Positions 37,257-46,549 are shown, numbered from the stretch's first letter. The stretch is DNA of 64,000 nt from Rhodothermus bifroesti (GCF_017908595.1 NZ_JAGKTL010000005.1:186001-250000); one strand, 5' to 3'. Numbers and translations: made by a program. Notes: generated by a model from the sequence alone, not told the origin.

Positions 37257-38279
37257 ATGGCACGACCAGTAACCTTGTTTACAGGCCAATGGGCAGATTT
37301 GCCGCTGGAAACCCTTGCACGAAAAGCGGCCGAATGGGGCTATGATGGTTTGGAACTGGCTTGCTGGGGTGATCACTTCGACGTGCAACGGGCCCTGAAG
37401 GAAGAGGGCTACTGCGAACAGCGACTGGAGCTACTGGCCCGGTACGGACTGAAAGTTTGGGCCATTAGCAATCATCTGGTGGGCCAGGCTGTTTGCGACC
37501 TTATCGACGAGCGCCATAAAGCCATTCTGCCCCCCCACGTCTGGGGCGATGGCAACCCCGAAGGTGTGCGCCAGCGAGCCGCCCAGGAGATGATGGATAC
37601 CGCGCGCGCAGCAGCCAAGCTGGGCGTCAAAGTGGTCAACGGCTTTACCGGCAGTAGCATTTGGCCGCTACTTTATGCCTTTCCGCCGCTTTTGCCTGGC
37701 ATGATCGACCAAGGCTATGAGGACTTTGCCCGGCGCTGGCATCCTATTCTCGACGTGTTTGAAGAAGTTGGGGTACGTTTTGCCCTAGAGGTGCATCCTA
37801 CCGAGATCGCTTTCGATATCGCCTCGGCCGAACGGGCACTCGAAGCCCTAGGCTACCGCGCTTCCTTTGGCTTTAATTACGACCCCAGCCATCTAGGGTA
37901 TCAGGGCGTCGACTATGTGGCCTTCATTGAACACTTTGCCGACCGCATCTACCACGTGCACATGAAAGACGTCTGGTGGTCGCCCGTGCCTAAGCGCTCA
38001 GGGGTCTTTGGCGGCCATTTGGCGTTTGGCCACCGCGATCGCTATTGGGACTTTCGCTCTATCGGTCGCGGCAACATCCGCTTTGAAGAGATTATCCGCG
38101 CCCTGAACCGTATTGGCTACAACGGTCCGCTTTCGATCGAATGGGAAGACATTGGCATGGACCGTGAGCACGGCGCACAAGAAGCCTGCGCGCGTGTCAA
38201 GGCCATGGACTTCCCGCCTTCAGCTGCCGCCTTCGATGCAGCGTTTGCTCGGGAACGCCAAACCCAGACCGCTTCCTAA
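37257..38279 (+). CDS. Sugar phosphate isomerase/epimerase, cytoplasmic (3)
   Basis: The protein starts [18 protein letters not shown], a TIM-barrel isomerase without leader. Metal-site segments include [25 protein letters not shown] and LSIEWED. The frame is open to 37188, and an ATG at 37221 overlaps the previous stop (ATGA) and would add 12 mostly basic residues. The start at 37257 is preferred because the barrel's first strand begins there; 37221 is the alternative supported by coupling. It pairs with the preceding Gfo/Idh/MocA gene. Confidence 0.85.
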   Translation: MARPVTLFTGQWADLPLETLARKAAEWGYDGLELACWGDHFDVQRALKEEGYCEQRLELLARYGLKVWAISNHLVGQAVCDLIDERHKAILPPHVWGDGNPEGVRQRAAQEMMDTARAAAKLGVKVVNGFTGSSIWPLLYAFPPLLPGMIDQGYEDFARRWHPILDVFEEVGVRFALEVHPTEIAFDIASAERALEALGYRASFGFNYDPSHLGYQGVDYVAFIEHFADRIYHVHMKDVWWSPVPKRSGVFGGHLAFGHRDRYWDFRSIGRGNIRFEEIIRALNRIGYNGPLSIEWEDIGMDREHGAQEACARVKAMDFPPSAAAFDAAFARERQTQTAS

Positions 38280-38297
38280 CTTAGGGCTTAAGGTGCC

Positions 38298-39053
38298 ATG
38301 AAGCACACCGCGCATTTTTGGGTGGCGGGGGCCCTGCTGCTGGGCGCCTGCGTGGCTCCATCCAGCCAGCATAACGCCGACGCCCAGCCGGCTTTCCGCG
38401 TGTTGGTTTTTAGCCGAACCTTGGGCTACCGGCACGATTCCATCCCAGAGGGCATCGCTGCCATCAAAGCTTTAGGCGCTGAGCACGGCTTTGCCGTGAC
38501 CGCAACCGAAGATCCTACCTACTTTCAGCCCGATACGCTGGCCCAGTTTGCTGTAGTGGTTTTTTTAAATACCTCAGGCGACGTGCTCGACACGCTCGCA
38601 CAGGAGGCCTTTAAAGCCTACATCGAAGGTGGCGGGGGCTATGTCGGCGTGCATGCAGCCAGCGACACCGAGTACGACTGGCCTTGGTATGGCCAACTGG
38701 TCGGTGCTTATTTTGAAAGCCATCCGCATATCCAGGAAGCCGTGGTGCGCGTCGTAGACCGCACCCATCCTTCCACGCAGCATCTTCCCGAAGCCTGGGC
38801 GCGCACCGACGAGTGGTATAACTTCCATGCCAACCCACGGCTGCACAACGTGCACGTGCTGGCTGTGCTGGATGAGACTACGTACGAAGGCGGCAAGATG
38901 GGCGAAGATCACCCCATTGCCTGGTATCACACGGTAGGCGAAGGTCGCGCTTGGTACACGGCTATGGGCCACACCAAGGAAAGCTACGCTGAGCCGCTAT
39001 TCCGGCAGCACCTGCTCGGGGGCATCCTTTGGGCAGCCCGTCGCGCCGATTAA
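38298..39053 (+). CDS. ThuA-like domain lipoprotein
   Basis: The 251-residue protein has lipobox LLGAC and the ThuA fold (PF06283, class I glutamine amidotransferase-like): VLVFSRTLGYRHDSIPEGI, FLNTSGDVLD, GGGYVGVHAASDTEYDW, WYNFHANPR, HPIAWYH and ending HLLGGILWAAR. ThuA/ThuB act with 3-keto-trehalose in rhizobia, which agrees with the 3-keto-glycoside theme of the locus. It is the last gene of the unit. A weak hairpin without T-run follows at 39084-39108. Confidence 0.88.
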   Translation: MKHTAHFWVAGALLLGACVAPSSQHNADAQPAFRVLVFSRTLGYRHDSIPEGIAAIKALGAEHGFAVTATEDPTYFQPDTLAQFAVVVFLNTSGDVLDTLAQEAFKAYIEGGGGYVGVHAASDTEYDWPWYGQLVGAYFESHPHIQEAVVRVVDRTHPSTQHLPEAWARTDEWYNFHANPRLHNVHVLAVLDETTYEGGKMGEDHPIAWYHTVGEGRAWYTAMGHTKESYAEPLFRQHLLGGILWAARRAD

Positions 39054-39083
39054 GCCGAACCTTCCTGGATTTTTGCGGTTGGA

Positions 39084-39108
39084 GATTGCAGCGTAAACGC
39101 TCGCAATC
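39084..39108 (+). terminator. Weak hairpin after the sugar locus
   Basis: GATTGCAGCG and CGCTCGCAATC pair with one bulged base around a TAAA loop. No T-run follows. It could help end the sugar operon or be incidental, since the next gene starts 16 bases later. Confidence 0.35.
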
Positions 39109-39123
39109 AGCACGGCACCCCCA

Positions 39124-40011
39124 ATGGCCTCTCACAAACGCCGCTCTGCAGCAGCAAGCAATGCAAACGCTTCGCCAGAGCAGCCGCTTCCGGATTCCTT
39201 AGCCCCTTTCGAGGCGTTTCTGGAAAACTGGCTTGAAGAAGACGTTCTGCCAGCCCCCGACAGTACGCCGCTCGAGCAGGCCCAAATGCTGGTCTACCAG
39301 GCTTGGAAAGAGCCTGCCTCGGAACGCCGTCTTCAACTGGCGCATCAGGCTTTAAGCCTGTCGTCCGATTGCGCCGATGCCTACGTCCTCCTTGCCGAAG
39401 AAGCCGCAACGCCAGAAGAAGCACTCCAGTGGTACCGGCAAGGCGTTGCCGCAGGCGAGCGCGTGCTGCCGCCAGCCTGGTTTGAGCGGCATCTCGGCCG
39501 CTTTTGGCATCTTCCGGAAGCCCGTCCCTACCTACGGGCGCGCCTAGGACTAGCCCAAAGCCTCTGGCTGTGCGGCCAGCAAGAAGAAGCCCTGAGCCAT
39601 TTTTGGGAACTGCTGCGGTTGGATGCGGGCGACCACCAAGGCGTACGCTACCTCTTGCTGGAAGCATTACTGATGCGCAAAGACGTCGAAGCACTGCGCA
39701 TGCTGCTGGACATGTACCCAGACGACGACTCGGCTGCCTGGACCTATAGCCGGGTGCTTGTGCTCTATCAACAGGAAGGAGATACGCTCGAAACCCGCCA
39801 GGCACTACGCCAAGCCCGCCAGGCTAACCCGCATGTGCCCGCATACCTGCTGGGGCAGAAAAAATTGCCGCGACAGCTTCCAGAACAGATCACGCCGGGC
39901 CAACCAGACGAAGCGATCGACTACGTGTCTGTGGCCTTGCCCTATTGGAAAACCACACCTGGTGTGCTGATTTGGTTAAAACGTCAGTTGGCACGCGCCT
40001 CTTGCCGATAA
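39124..40011 (+). CDS. Cytoplasmic TPR-like protein of unknown function
   Basis: The 295-residue protein has no signal peptide. After a low-complexity start, its helical repeats include QLAHQALSLSSDCADAYVLL, TPEEALQWYRQGV, LARLGLAQSLWLCGQQEEAL-like segments (about 140-165) and DDDSAAWTYSRVLVLYQQEG. Similar standalone proteins, sometimes annotated ST7-like or TPR, occur widely in bacteria with no known function. It is separate from the sugar locus by composition and lack of export signal, and is followed by a strong bidirectional terminator. Confidence 0.75.
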   Translation: MASHKRRSAAASNANASPEQPLPDSLAPFEAFLENWLEEDVLPAPDSTPLEQAQMLVYQAWKEPASERRLQLAHQALSLSSDCADAYVLLAEEAATPEEALQWYRQGVAAGERVLPPAWFERHLGRFWHLPEARPYLRARLGLAQSLWLCGQQEEALSHFWELLRLDAGDHQGVRYLLLEALLMRKDVEALRMLLDMYPDDDSAAWTYSRVLVLYQQEGDTLETRQALRQARQANPHVPAYLLGQKKLPRQLPEQITPGQPDEAIDYVSVALPYWKTTPGVLIWLKRQLARASCR

Positions 40012-40042
40012 ATTGTACGATTTTTGCTACAATCGTTGGGTC

Positions 40043-40077
40043 GTCCACGGTGTCCCGCAGTTGCTTGCGGGGTGGAC
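40043..40077. other. Two-step hairpin preceding the terminator
   Basis: GTCCAC/GTGGAC outer arms (40043-40048, 40072-40077) enclose an inner CCCGCA/TGCGGG stem (40054-40059, 40066-40071) with a short internal loop. It directly abuts the A-run of the following terminator. It may be the 3' end of the preceding transcript or part of a small RNA. Confidence 0.5.
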
Positions 40078-40114
40078 AAAAAAAAGCCGGGCCTTGAGCC
40101 CGGCTTTTTTTTTT
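40078..40114. terminator. Bidirectional rho-independent terminator
   Basis: A run of eight A, a GCCGGGC/GCCCGGC stem (40086-40092, 40098-40104) with loop CTTGA, and a run of ten T make a terminator that works on both strands. It serves the rightward TPR gene and the leftward FmdB-like gene. Confidence 0.93.
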
Positions 40115-40127
40115 GGCTAGCGCCTAT

Positions 40128-40376
40128 TTAGTCGCTTTTACTCTCGGAGCTTGCCTCGCTTTTGGCTTTGCTACCGTTAGCACTGTTGCTGCTCCCTTTG
40201 CGCGCATAGTCGGTCAGATAAAAGCCGCTTCCTTTAAAGATCAGTCCGGCTGAGCCCGTAATCAAGCGCTCGACACGCTGGCCGGTTGTCGGACAATGCG
40301 TCAGGGGTGGATCCGTGATACGCTGCTCCATTTCAAAGATGCTTCCATCCTCACGACGGTAGACGTAGGTCGGCAT
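40128..40376 (-). CDS. FmdB-family zinc-ribbon protein, degenerate
   Basis: The 82-residue protein has the FmdB/CxxC_CXXC_SSSS layout: MPTYVYRREDGSIFEMEQ, then THCPTTGQRVERLITGSAGLIFKGSGFY and a Ser/Lys-rich tail. In the family the first position is usually a CxxC before FE; here it is RREDG, and the second pair is CPTTG with one Cys, so the zinc site is largely lost. The rest of the fold signature is intact. Possibly a regulatory or nucleic-acid-related small protein; function unknown. Confidence 0.82.
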   Translation of the reverse strand: MPTYVYRREDGSIFEMEQRITDPPLTHCPTTGQRVERLITGSAGLIFKGSGFYLTDYARKGSSNSANGSKAKSEASSESKSD

Positions 40377-40477
40377 ACGACACCCTTTCTGGCTGGTTTA
40401 ACGGGTTGCCCATACGTTTGGGCTGGGAGCGAGTGCAAACAACATTCCAGCCCGTCAATATGACAGACAGCGCTCTT

Positions 40478-43378
40478 TTACGGCAGCAGGGCTTCTAAGT
40501 TCAATTGGGGCGGACCGATGATCGCCTGCCAGGCCAAGTCGGCTAAAGCAGCACGTATGGCCAGGTGCTTCTGGTTTTCCCGGGTGGGATAAACGCGGTT
40601 GGTCAGTAAAATCACAAAGAGCTGTTGCTCTGGATCGATCCAGAGCGAGGTGCCTGTAAAGCCGGTGTGCCCAAAACTCCTTAGGCTAAAGAAGCGGCCG
40701 GCCGAAGTGTAGCCCTGTGGGCTTTTGGTATCCCAGCCTAGGGCACGTGTGCCGGCACGCGGAGGATCAACCGGTGTGGTGAACAGCCGAATGGTCTCAG
40801 GTTTGAGGAACTGCCGCCCACCAATGCGGCCTTCGTTAACCAGCATGTAAGCAAAGCGTGCGAGGTCTGCTGCCGTTGAAAAAACGCCGGCATGCCCAGC
40901 TACACCCCCCAGTATCCAGGCAGTTTCATCATGCACTTCGCCCTGAAGGAGGCGATGGCGAAAGATCGTATCCACCTCTGTGGGCACCACCGTGCTGTCG
41001 CTCCAACCTACAGGCCGAAAGCGGGTATGGCGCATCCCCAGGGGCTGGAAAATATGGGCTTGTGCATACGCATCAAGCGGTTGGCCTGTAATACGCTCGA
41101 TAACCCAGCCCAGTACAATCATGCCTAGGTCGCTGTAGCGCGCTTCGGTGCCAGGGGCGTAGACGAGCGTGTCGGCCAAAATTGCTTGCCGCACCGCTTC
41201 GGCTGTGGTCAGGCCCATCCGATGAAACGGACGGTAGGGGGCCAGACCAGAGGTGTGCGACAGCAGCTGCCGTATGGTTACCTGGTCTTTGCCATTTTGC
41301 GCAAATTCGGGTAAGTAACGGGCAACCGGCGCCTCTAGGTCCAACTTTCCAGCCTCGTAGAGCTGCATGGCTGCGGTCGTTGTAACCACAACCTTGGTCA
41401 GCGAAGCGAGGTCGAAGACCGATTCAGGCGTGACGCGTTGGTCGGAGCTGTAGGTATAGTGGCCGTAGCCCTTAAGCCAGACGATCGCTTCGCCACGCCC
41501 GATGGCCACAGCGGCGCCAGGAAACGCCTTCTGGCGGATTGCCGCTTCAAGCAGGGAATCGATCCGGTAAAGCCCTTCGGTGCGCATGCCAACTTCTTCA
41601 GGATAGGCGCGGCGCGGGGCAACCTGCGGTAGCACCATGCCTTCGCCCCGTCGAAAATAGCCGGGAATCGTGATCGGAAGTTTTCCCGAGAAGCCCGCCT
41701 GCCCAAACAAGGCTTGGACAACCGCCCGCTGGGTCGATTCGTTGCCGCTGTAGGCCACCACGTACGCTGCTGGTTGTCTTTTGAGATCCATGATGATGTA
41801 GGGATTGCCAAAAGCGATCAGCACGACAGGCTTACCTTGGGCAATGAGCGCATCCAGAAAAACTCGGTGCGCCTCGGGAAGGCGGATGCGGCCGCTTCCA
41901 GAGCGCACAAACACATAAGCTGGCACGACCACAAAGTCGTGCTGCGCTGCAGCCTGCAAAACGCTTTGGTAGTCGTCGGCATGCGAGCGAACGTCAAGCA
42001 AGCGAGCGCTGACAAGCGCATCAGGGGCTGCTTCCCGGATCGCCTGCACAAAAAAACGGCCGGTTGCAGGATCGTCGCTGTCGCTAAGCGAGGCAACCAG
42101 CAAGCGGTAGGGGGTAAGCGGTGCATCGGGCAGAGGAAGCACCGACCCTTCGTTGCGCAGCAGCGTTAGCGAGGCCCGAGCAATGGTCTGGCTAATGGCT
42201 TGGTGCGCGGCAATCCCAACCACTTGTGGAATCACCTCAAGGTCGACCAGCCGATCTCGGTGTAGGTTCAGCCGCTCTTTGAGCTGCAGGATGCGGCGTG
42301 CAGAAACGTCGATCCGCGCTTCCGATAGCCTGCCAGACTGAACAGCTTGCACAATAGCCGCCCGTGCGGCCTCAACGTCTTCTGAGAGCAAAAGCACGTC
42401 GGCGCCAGCTTCAAGGGCGCGAACGGCTGCTTCGCCTACGCCAAAGTACTGGGTCACACCGCGCATCTCTAAAGCATCGGTCACCACCAGGCCGTCAAAG
42501 CCTAGTTCCCCGCGCAGCAAGTCGTGCGTGATGCGGCGCGAAAGTGAAGCCGGAAGATGGGGGATGGGCTCCAAACGCGGTAAGGCCAGATGACCGGTCA
42601 TGACGCTAGGCACGCCTGCTGCAAGGGCTGCCCGAAAAGGTACCAGCTCTAGCGTATCGAGCCGGTTGCGGTCAAAGGGCAATACAGGAAGCTCGCTGTG
42701 CGAGTCGATGGCCGTGTCGCCATGGCCAGGAAAATGCTTCACCGTAGCAATAGCGCCTGCCCGGCCAACACCGCGCACAAACGCCTGCACCATGGTCGCT
42801 ACCAGGTAGGGGTCTTCCCCAAAAGCCCGAACGTTAATGATTGGATTCAACGGATTGTTGTTGACATCAGCTACTGGAGCGTACAGCTGGTGTACGCCCA
42901 GGGCGCGCGCTTCGCGTGCCGTTACGTAGCCAACGGCATAGGCGTACTGTGGATTGCCCGTTGCGCCGATAGCCATGGCACGGGGAAAACTTGTGGTGCG
43001 GGCTACACGCATGGCCACACCCCACTCGGTATCCTGGGCAATCAAGAGGGGGATTCGGCTGCGGCGCTGAAGGTCGTTGGCTAGCATGGCTTGGGCGTAG
43101 GGGTCCCCTTGAAAGAAAACCACACCCCCAACTTCAAGATGCTCAACCAGCCTTACCAGCTCACGGTACTCTGGATCATCTACGCTTTGGAAAAGGCCTC
43201 GGGCACGTACGGCAAAAAGCTGACCGATTTTCTGCTCCAGCGTCAACGTGCGCAGCTGGGCTTCGGCCCAGCTTGCAGCTTCCATTTCTGTGGCTGCAGC
43301 ACTATCAAACGGCGACCGGGGTGCGCGGCAACCTAGCCACAATAGGCAGAGCAGCACAAAAAGTCGACACGCCAGCAT
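40478..43378 (-). CDS. GH3-family glycosidase fused to class C beta-lactamase-like serine hydrolase, lipoprotein
   Basis: The 966-residue lipoprotein has lipobox LWLGC. Its N-half is a glycoside hydrolase family 3 domain with the NagZ-type motif KHFPGHGDT at about 213-221, followed by a GH3 C-terminal domain. Its C-half, from about 590, is a penicillin-binding-like serine hydrolase with SLTK at 659-662, a YSD Tyr motif and GHTG near the end. This fusion is common in Bacteroidota and is thought to act on peptidoglycan: removal of N-acetylglucosamine by GH3 plus peptidase or amidase/esterase activity. Probable envelope location. It ends four bases before the stop of the HerA-like gene to its right, so they are co-oriented. 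Confidence 0.92.
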   Translation of the reverse strand: MLACRLFVLLCLLWLGCRAPRSPFDSAAATEMEAASWAEAQLRTLTLEQKIGQLFAVRARGLFQSVDDPEYRELVRLVEHLEVGGVVFFQGDPYAQAMLANDLQRRSRIPLLIAQDTEWGVAMRVARTTSFPRAMAIGATGNPQYAYAVGYVTAREARALGVHQLYAPVADVNNNPLNPIINVRAFGEDPYLVATMVQAFVRGVGRAGAIATVKHFPGHGDTAIDSHSELPVLPFDRNRLDTLELVPFRAALAAGVPSVMTGHLALPRLEPIPHLPASLSRRITHDLLRGELGFDGLVVTDALEMRGVTQYFGVGEAAVRALEAGADVLLLSEDVEAARAAIVQAVQSGRLSEARIDVSARRILQLKERLNLHRDRLVDLEVIPQVVGIAAHQAISQTIARASLTLLRNEGSVLPLPDAPLTPYRLLVASLSDSDDPATGRFFVQAIREAAPDALVSARLLDVRSHADDYQSVLQAAAQHDFVVVPAYVFVRSGSGRIRLPEAHRVFLDALIAQGKPVVLIAFGNPYIIMDLKRQPAAYVVAYSGNESTQRAVVQALFGQAGFSGKLPITIPGYFRRGEGMVLPQVAPRRAYPEEVGMRTEGLYRIDSLLEAAIRQKAFPGAAVAIGRGEAIVWLKGYGHYTYSSDQRVTPESVFDLASLTKVVVTTTAAMQLYEAGKLDLEAPVARYLPEFAQNGKDQVTIRQLLSHTSGLAPYRPFHRMGLTTAEAVRQAILADTLVYAPGTEARYSDLGMIVLGWVIERITGQPLDAYAQAHIFQPLGMRHTRFRPVGWSDSTVVPTEVDTIFRHRLLQGEVHDETAWILGGVAGHAGVFSTAADLARFAYMLVNEGRIGGRQFLKPETIRLFTTPVDPPRAGTRALGWDTKSPQGYTSAGRFFSLRSFGHTGFTGTSLWIDPEQQLFVILLTNRVYPTRENQKHLAIRAALADLAWQAIIGPPQLNLEALLP

Positions 43379-43382
43379 AAAC

Positions 43383-45050
43383 TTAGTAAAACCACTGTTT
43401 CATGTTGCGGTCTAAGCTGTCGAAGTCCTGGCCAGGCAAGTCGCTGCTGCGCAGCGCTGCATAGAACGCGTCGTCATAGGTGCGCGTTTTGACCACGATG
43501 GGCATGGGTACCGCATGGCCTAAGATGAGCGCCTGCTGCTTGGAGTCCAGCGAAGCCAGCACCTGGCGCAGCGCACCTGCATCCCGCGTGCCCACCAAGG
43601 CCGCAGCGATATCCTTGTCGTCGTTCAGTTGGGCAATAATGCGCGTGCCGATCTGGCTCAGCACCTCCTCATCGATAGCACTAGGCCGCTGGTCAACCAC
43701 CAGCAGCGACACAAAGTACTTGCGCATTTCCCGGGCAATTTTGCCAAAAGGCGTTTCGCGGGCAATGCCGGGCATAAGGAATTTGTGCGCTTCTTCAATG
43801 GTGATGACAAGCTGGGGTGGGCGATCAGCTTCGTTTTGGGTTTGCAAATAGGTGGTGGTCATCTCCTCGTAAGCAGCCCGCACGCGCCGCGTGATAACCT
43901 GGGCCACCAGCATGTAGACGCGCAAGTCGTCGTAACGGCCAAATTCAAAGACTACCGATTTTTGGCTGCGCAGCGCTTCAAGCAAGTCTTCCAGAACATC
44001 TCGCTTACCCGTCGAAGGTTCGGTCTTAAAGAAGGAATAGCGTTCAAAAGGGGACAGTTTGCGTCGTAAGGCCCCAAGGGAGGCAGGATGGGCACCGACC
44101 GCTTCGGCCAAGTCATTGAGCTCAGTTTCTGGAGTCTGCAGCAGCTGAAGCAGCCAATTGCGGCCAAACTTACGTTGCAAAAGAAAGCTGCTTTCGGCTG
44201 CGGTTTCGTTGAGGTTAAGGGTTTCCTGCAGCGGCAGAATGTCTTCTGGCTCGATTTGGTCGGCATAAAGGTAAACGTCGCAATCTGGGGTGCGCTGCGT
44301 ACGCTTACGGGTGCCTTCAGGGTCAAGTGAGAAGACCACAACACGCGTCGGGAAAAGCTCCCGCAGGCCTTTAACAAACGTGCCGTCTTCTTTACGGGCA
44401 CTGTAGCCATACTCTGAGTGCATGTCGAACACCAGGTTGACGGCCTTGCCCGTTTTGATCGTACCACACAGGAGCAGCCGCGTAAGGAACGTTTTGCCGG
44501 TGCCCGTTTTGCCAAAAACCGCATTCGAGCGCTCTACCAGACGATCTAAGTCCATGCATACTGGAATTCCGGGCATACCCAGCGGCTCGCCAACCTGAAA
44601 ATAGCGGTTGCCGCCCTCGTTGGCTTCGTGGCCAAAGATGCGCGTTACATCTTCAGCGGTGGCGCGGTAGACCGCTGCAAAATGGCTGGGTACCGTTTTG
44701 ACGGGTTGCACCTCGGCGAGCTCTTGCAGCCCATCGTTGCGCATCATCAGCATGGGCTTGAGCGTGACCGTGGCATAGGTCCCTGAACCGCGCAAGATCT
44801 GGCGCAGCAGATTGTTCTCTGCCGATGGCGGATGTAGAAGGATGTTTTCGTTGGCTGCATCGATGCGCACGTCGGTGATCATCGAAAAAAAGTCATACTT
44901 TTCGCCTTGAATGACCACAAACGTGCCGGCAACCACCTCTTCGATCGACTCGCTGGCTTCGAGCTTCATCTCGACGCCTTGGCTGAGCGAGCCGTGGGTG
45001 ATAACGCCCAGCCGATCTGGACGTTCAGGTGGTCGACGCAGGGGTTCCAT
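43383..45050 (-). CDS. HerA-like ATPase (DUF87)
   Basis: The 555-residue protein has an N-terminal HerA barrel-like region (RLGVITHGSLSQGVEMKL), Walker A GKTGTGKT at 180-187, Walker B ITIEEAHKFL and a sensor region RPSAIDEEVLSQIGTRI. HerA ATPases are hexameric DNA translocases that in archaea and some bacteria pair with the nuclease NurA in end resection or with effectors in defence systems. No NurA or known defence partner gene is next to it. It overlaps a small membrane protein gene by 26 bases at its start. Cytoplasmic; specific role unknown. Confidence 0.88.
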   Translation of the reverse strand: MEPLRRPPERPDRLGVITHGSLSQGVEMKLEASESIEEVVAGTFVVIQGEKYDFFSMITDVRIDAANENILLHPPSAENNLLRQILRGSGTYATVTLKPMLMMRNDGLQELAEVQPVKTVPSHFAAVYRATAEDVTRIFGHEANEGGNRYFQVGEPLGMPGIPVCMDLDRLVERSNAVFGKTGTGKTFLTRLLLCGTIKTGKAVNLVFDMHSEYGYSARKEDGTFVKGLRELFPTRVVVFSLDPEGTRKRTQRTPDCDVYLYADQIEPEDILPLQETLNLNETAAESSFLLQRKFGRNWLLQLLQTPETELNDLAEAVGAHPASLGALRRKLSPFERYSFFKTEPSTGKRDVLEDLLEALRSQKSVVFEFGRYDDLRVYMLVAQVITRRVRAAYEEMTTTYLQTQNEADRPPQLVITIEEAHKFLMPGIARETPFGKIAREMRKYFVSLLVVDQRPSAIDEEVLSQIGTRIIAQLNDDKDIAAALVGTRDAGALRQVLASLDSKQQALILGHAVPMPIVVKTRTYDDAFYAALRSSDLPGQDFDSLDRNMKQWFY

Positions 45051-45291
45051 GCGCTTTTAGGGCTTTTGGTTTGCGTTGTAGCCACAAAGCCACCTTTTCC
45101 GTAAGCAACCCGACCGTCACGGCCAGCAGCACTTCAAGCAAGAGATGCGGTAAAACGCGCCGAAACAGCAGACGCAAAAGCCGCGGGAGCATCACCACAG
45201 CTAGCGCTCCCCCCATCACCCCTAACATCCAGCGCCCTAAGCTCCACTGCAGCTCAGCAACAGGATCCGTCGACAGTTGTTGCTTTTTCAT
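45025..45291 (-). CDS. Small membrane protein overlapping the HerA-like gene
   Basis: The 88-residue product starts MKKQQLSTDPVAELQWSLGRW and has two hydrophobic stretches (MLGVMGGALAVVMLPRLL and LLLEVLLAVTVGLLTEKVAL) flanked by arginines and a basic tail. The frame extends to 45327, but the ATG at 45291 gives a sensible start. The 26-base overlap with the HerA-like gene suggests coupling. No family recognised. Confidence 0.65.
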   Translation of the reverse strand: MKKQQLSTDPVAELQWSLGRWMLGVMGGALAVVMLPRLLRLLFRRVLPHLLLEVLLAVTVGLLTEKVALWLQRKPKALKAHGTPASTT

Positions 45292-45339
45292 GGCCGGTTG
45301 CGACGTTGGTGAGCAGCTTACCGACAAGGTCTGTCAACG

Positions 45340-46476
45340 TTATGACACGGCCTCGGCGATGCTTTGTTCACGCACAGCCAGTTGGCCGCAGGCGGCCTGG
45401 ATCTCTTCGCCACGGCTACGTCGCACGGTGACCGTAACACCGCGGGCTACCAGAACCCGGAGGAATGCTTCTAAGCGTTCCTCCGAAGGACGCCGAAAAG
45501 GTGCCCCTTCGACAGGATTGTAAAGCATGAGGTTGACTTTGCCAGGGGCTTGGGCAACAATATCGGCCAGGCGCTGCGCGTCTTCGGGACGGTCGTTAAA
45601 GCCTTCAAACAAGCAATACTCGTAGGTGACCTTTTGGGCGGTTTTTTGCTCAAAGTAGCGAATTGCTTCGATGAGGTCGTCAAGGTCGGTCTGCTCGTTG
45701 CGGTTGACTGGCATAATGGCTGAGCGTTGGGCGTTGGTTGGGGCATGGAGCGAGACAGCCAGTCGGAAGCGCACGCCCTCGTCGGCCAGCTGCCGAATGC
45801 GGCGTGCCAGGCCCACGGTCGACACCGTGATTCGGCGGGGTGAAAGACCTAGCCCGTCGGGATCGGTCAAGAACGCAATGCTTTCTAGCACCGCAGCATA
45901 GTTTAAAAGCGGCTCGCCCATGCCCATGTAGACCACGTTGGTAATGCGGCGGCCAAAGCGCGCTTCGGCTAGGCGATTGAGCTGCCAGACTTGGTCGTAA
46001 ATCTCTCCGGCCGTCAGGTTCTGCTGAAAACCCATCAGACCGGTTGCACAAAAAGCACAGCCCATGGCGCAGCCCACCTGGCTCGAGACGCATACCGTCA
46101 GCCGACGCACCTGCCCAGAGGCCTCAACGTCTGGAATGAGCACTGCTTCTACATGCCGTCCCGAGGGTAGGCGAAACAGCACCTTAACCGTCTGATCACG
46201 GGCGATAAGCTGTCGAACGGGTTCGAGCGTGCGAATGCACGCCTGGCGCTCGAGCGCTTCCCGAAAGGTCTTGGGGAGATCGGTCATCTGCGCAAACGAC
46301 GTAGCCCCCTTGCCGTAGAGCCATTTAAAAAGCTGGCGCCCCCGGTAGCGCGGCTCGCCTAACCGCTCCGCTAGCGCTTCTAGCTCCGCTCGGCTTAGCG
46401 TACGCAGATTGATGAGAGCAGGTGCGTGCACGACAAGGCAAGGCTTTTTTAAAGCTATTCCAACGCAGGCCTGCAC
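45340..46476 (-). CDS. rlmN: 23S rRNA (adenine(2503)-C(2))-methyltransferase RlmN
   Basis: The 378-residue radical-SAM protein has the cluster motif CAMGCAFC with cysteines at about 136, 140 and 143, the N-terminal segment EPRYRGRQLFKWLYGKG, QVGCAMGC, NVVYMGMGEPLLNY and RNEQTDLDDLIEAI of the RlmN family. It methylates C2 of A2503 in 23S rRNA, and of A37 in some tRNAs. Catalytic Cys near the C-terminus is consistent with the QAACGQL segment. The N-terminus may be some 15 residues shorter, since homologs begin near INLRTLS; a GTG nearby could serve. Leftward, distinct from its neighbours. Confidence 0.95.
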   Translation of the reverse strand: MQACVGIALKKPCLVVHAPALINLRTLSRAELEALAERLGEPRYRGRQLFKWLYGKGATSFAQMTDLPKTFREALERQACIRTLEPVRQLIARDQTVKVLFRLPSGRHVEAVLIPDVEASGQVRRLTVCVSSQVGCAMGCAFCATGLMGFQQNLTAGEIYDQVWQLNRLAEARFGRRITNVVYMGMGEPLLNYAAVLESIAFLTDPDGLGLSPRRITVSTVGLARRIRQLADEGVRFRLAVSLHAPTNAQRSAIMPVNRNEQTDLDDLIEAIRYFEQKTAQKVTYEYCLFEGFNDRPEDAQRLADIVAQAPGKVNLMLYNPVEGAPFRRPSEERLEAFLRVLVARGVTVTVRRSRGEEIQAACGQLAVREQSIAEAVS

Positions 46477-46549
46477 GAAGGGTTCAAGCCCGATACAAGG
46501 CCTATTTTAAAGGTACTTTTTTGCGTCTTTAGCGCCTCAAATGCCTTTC

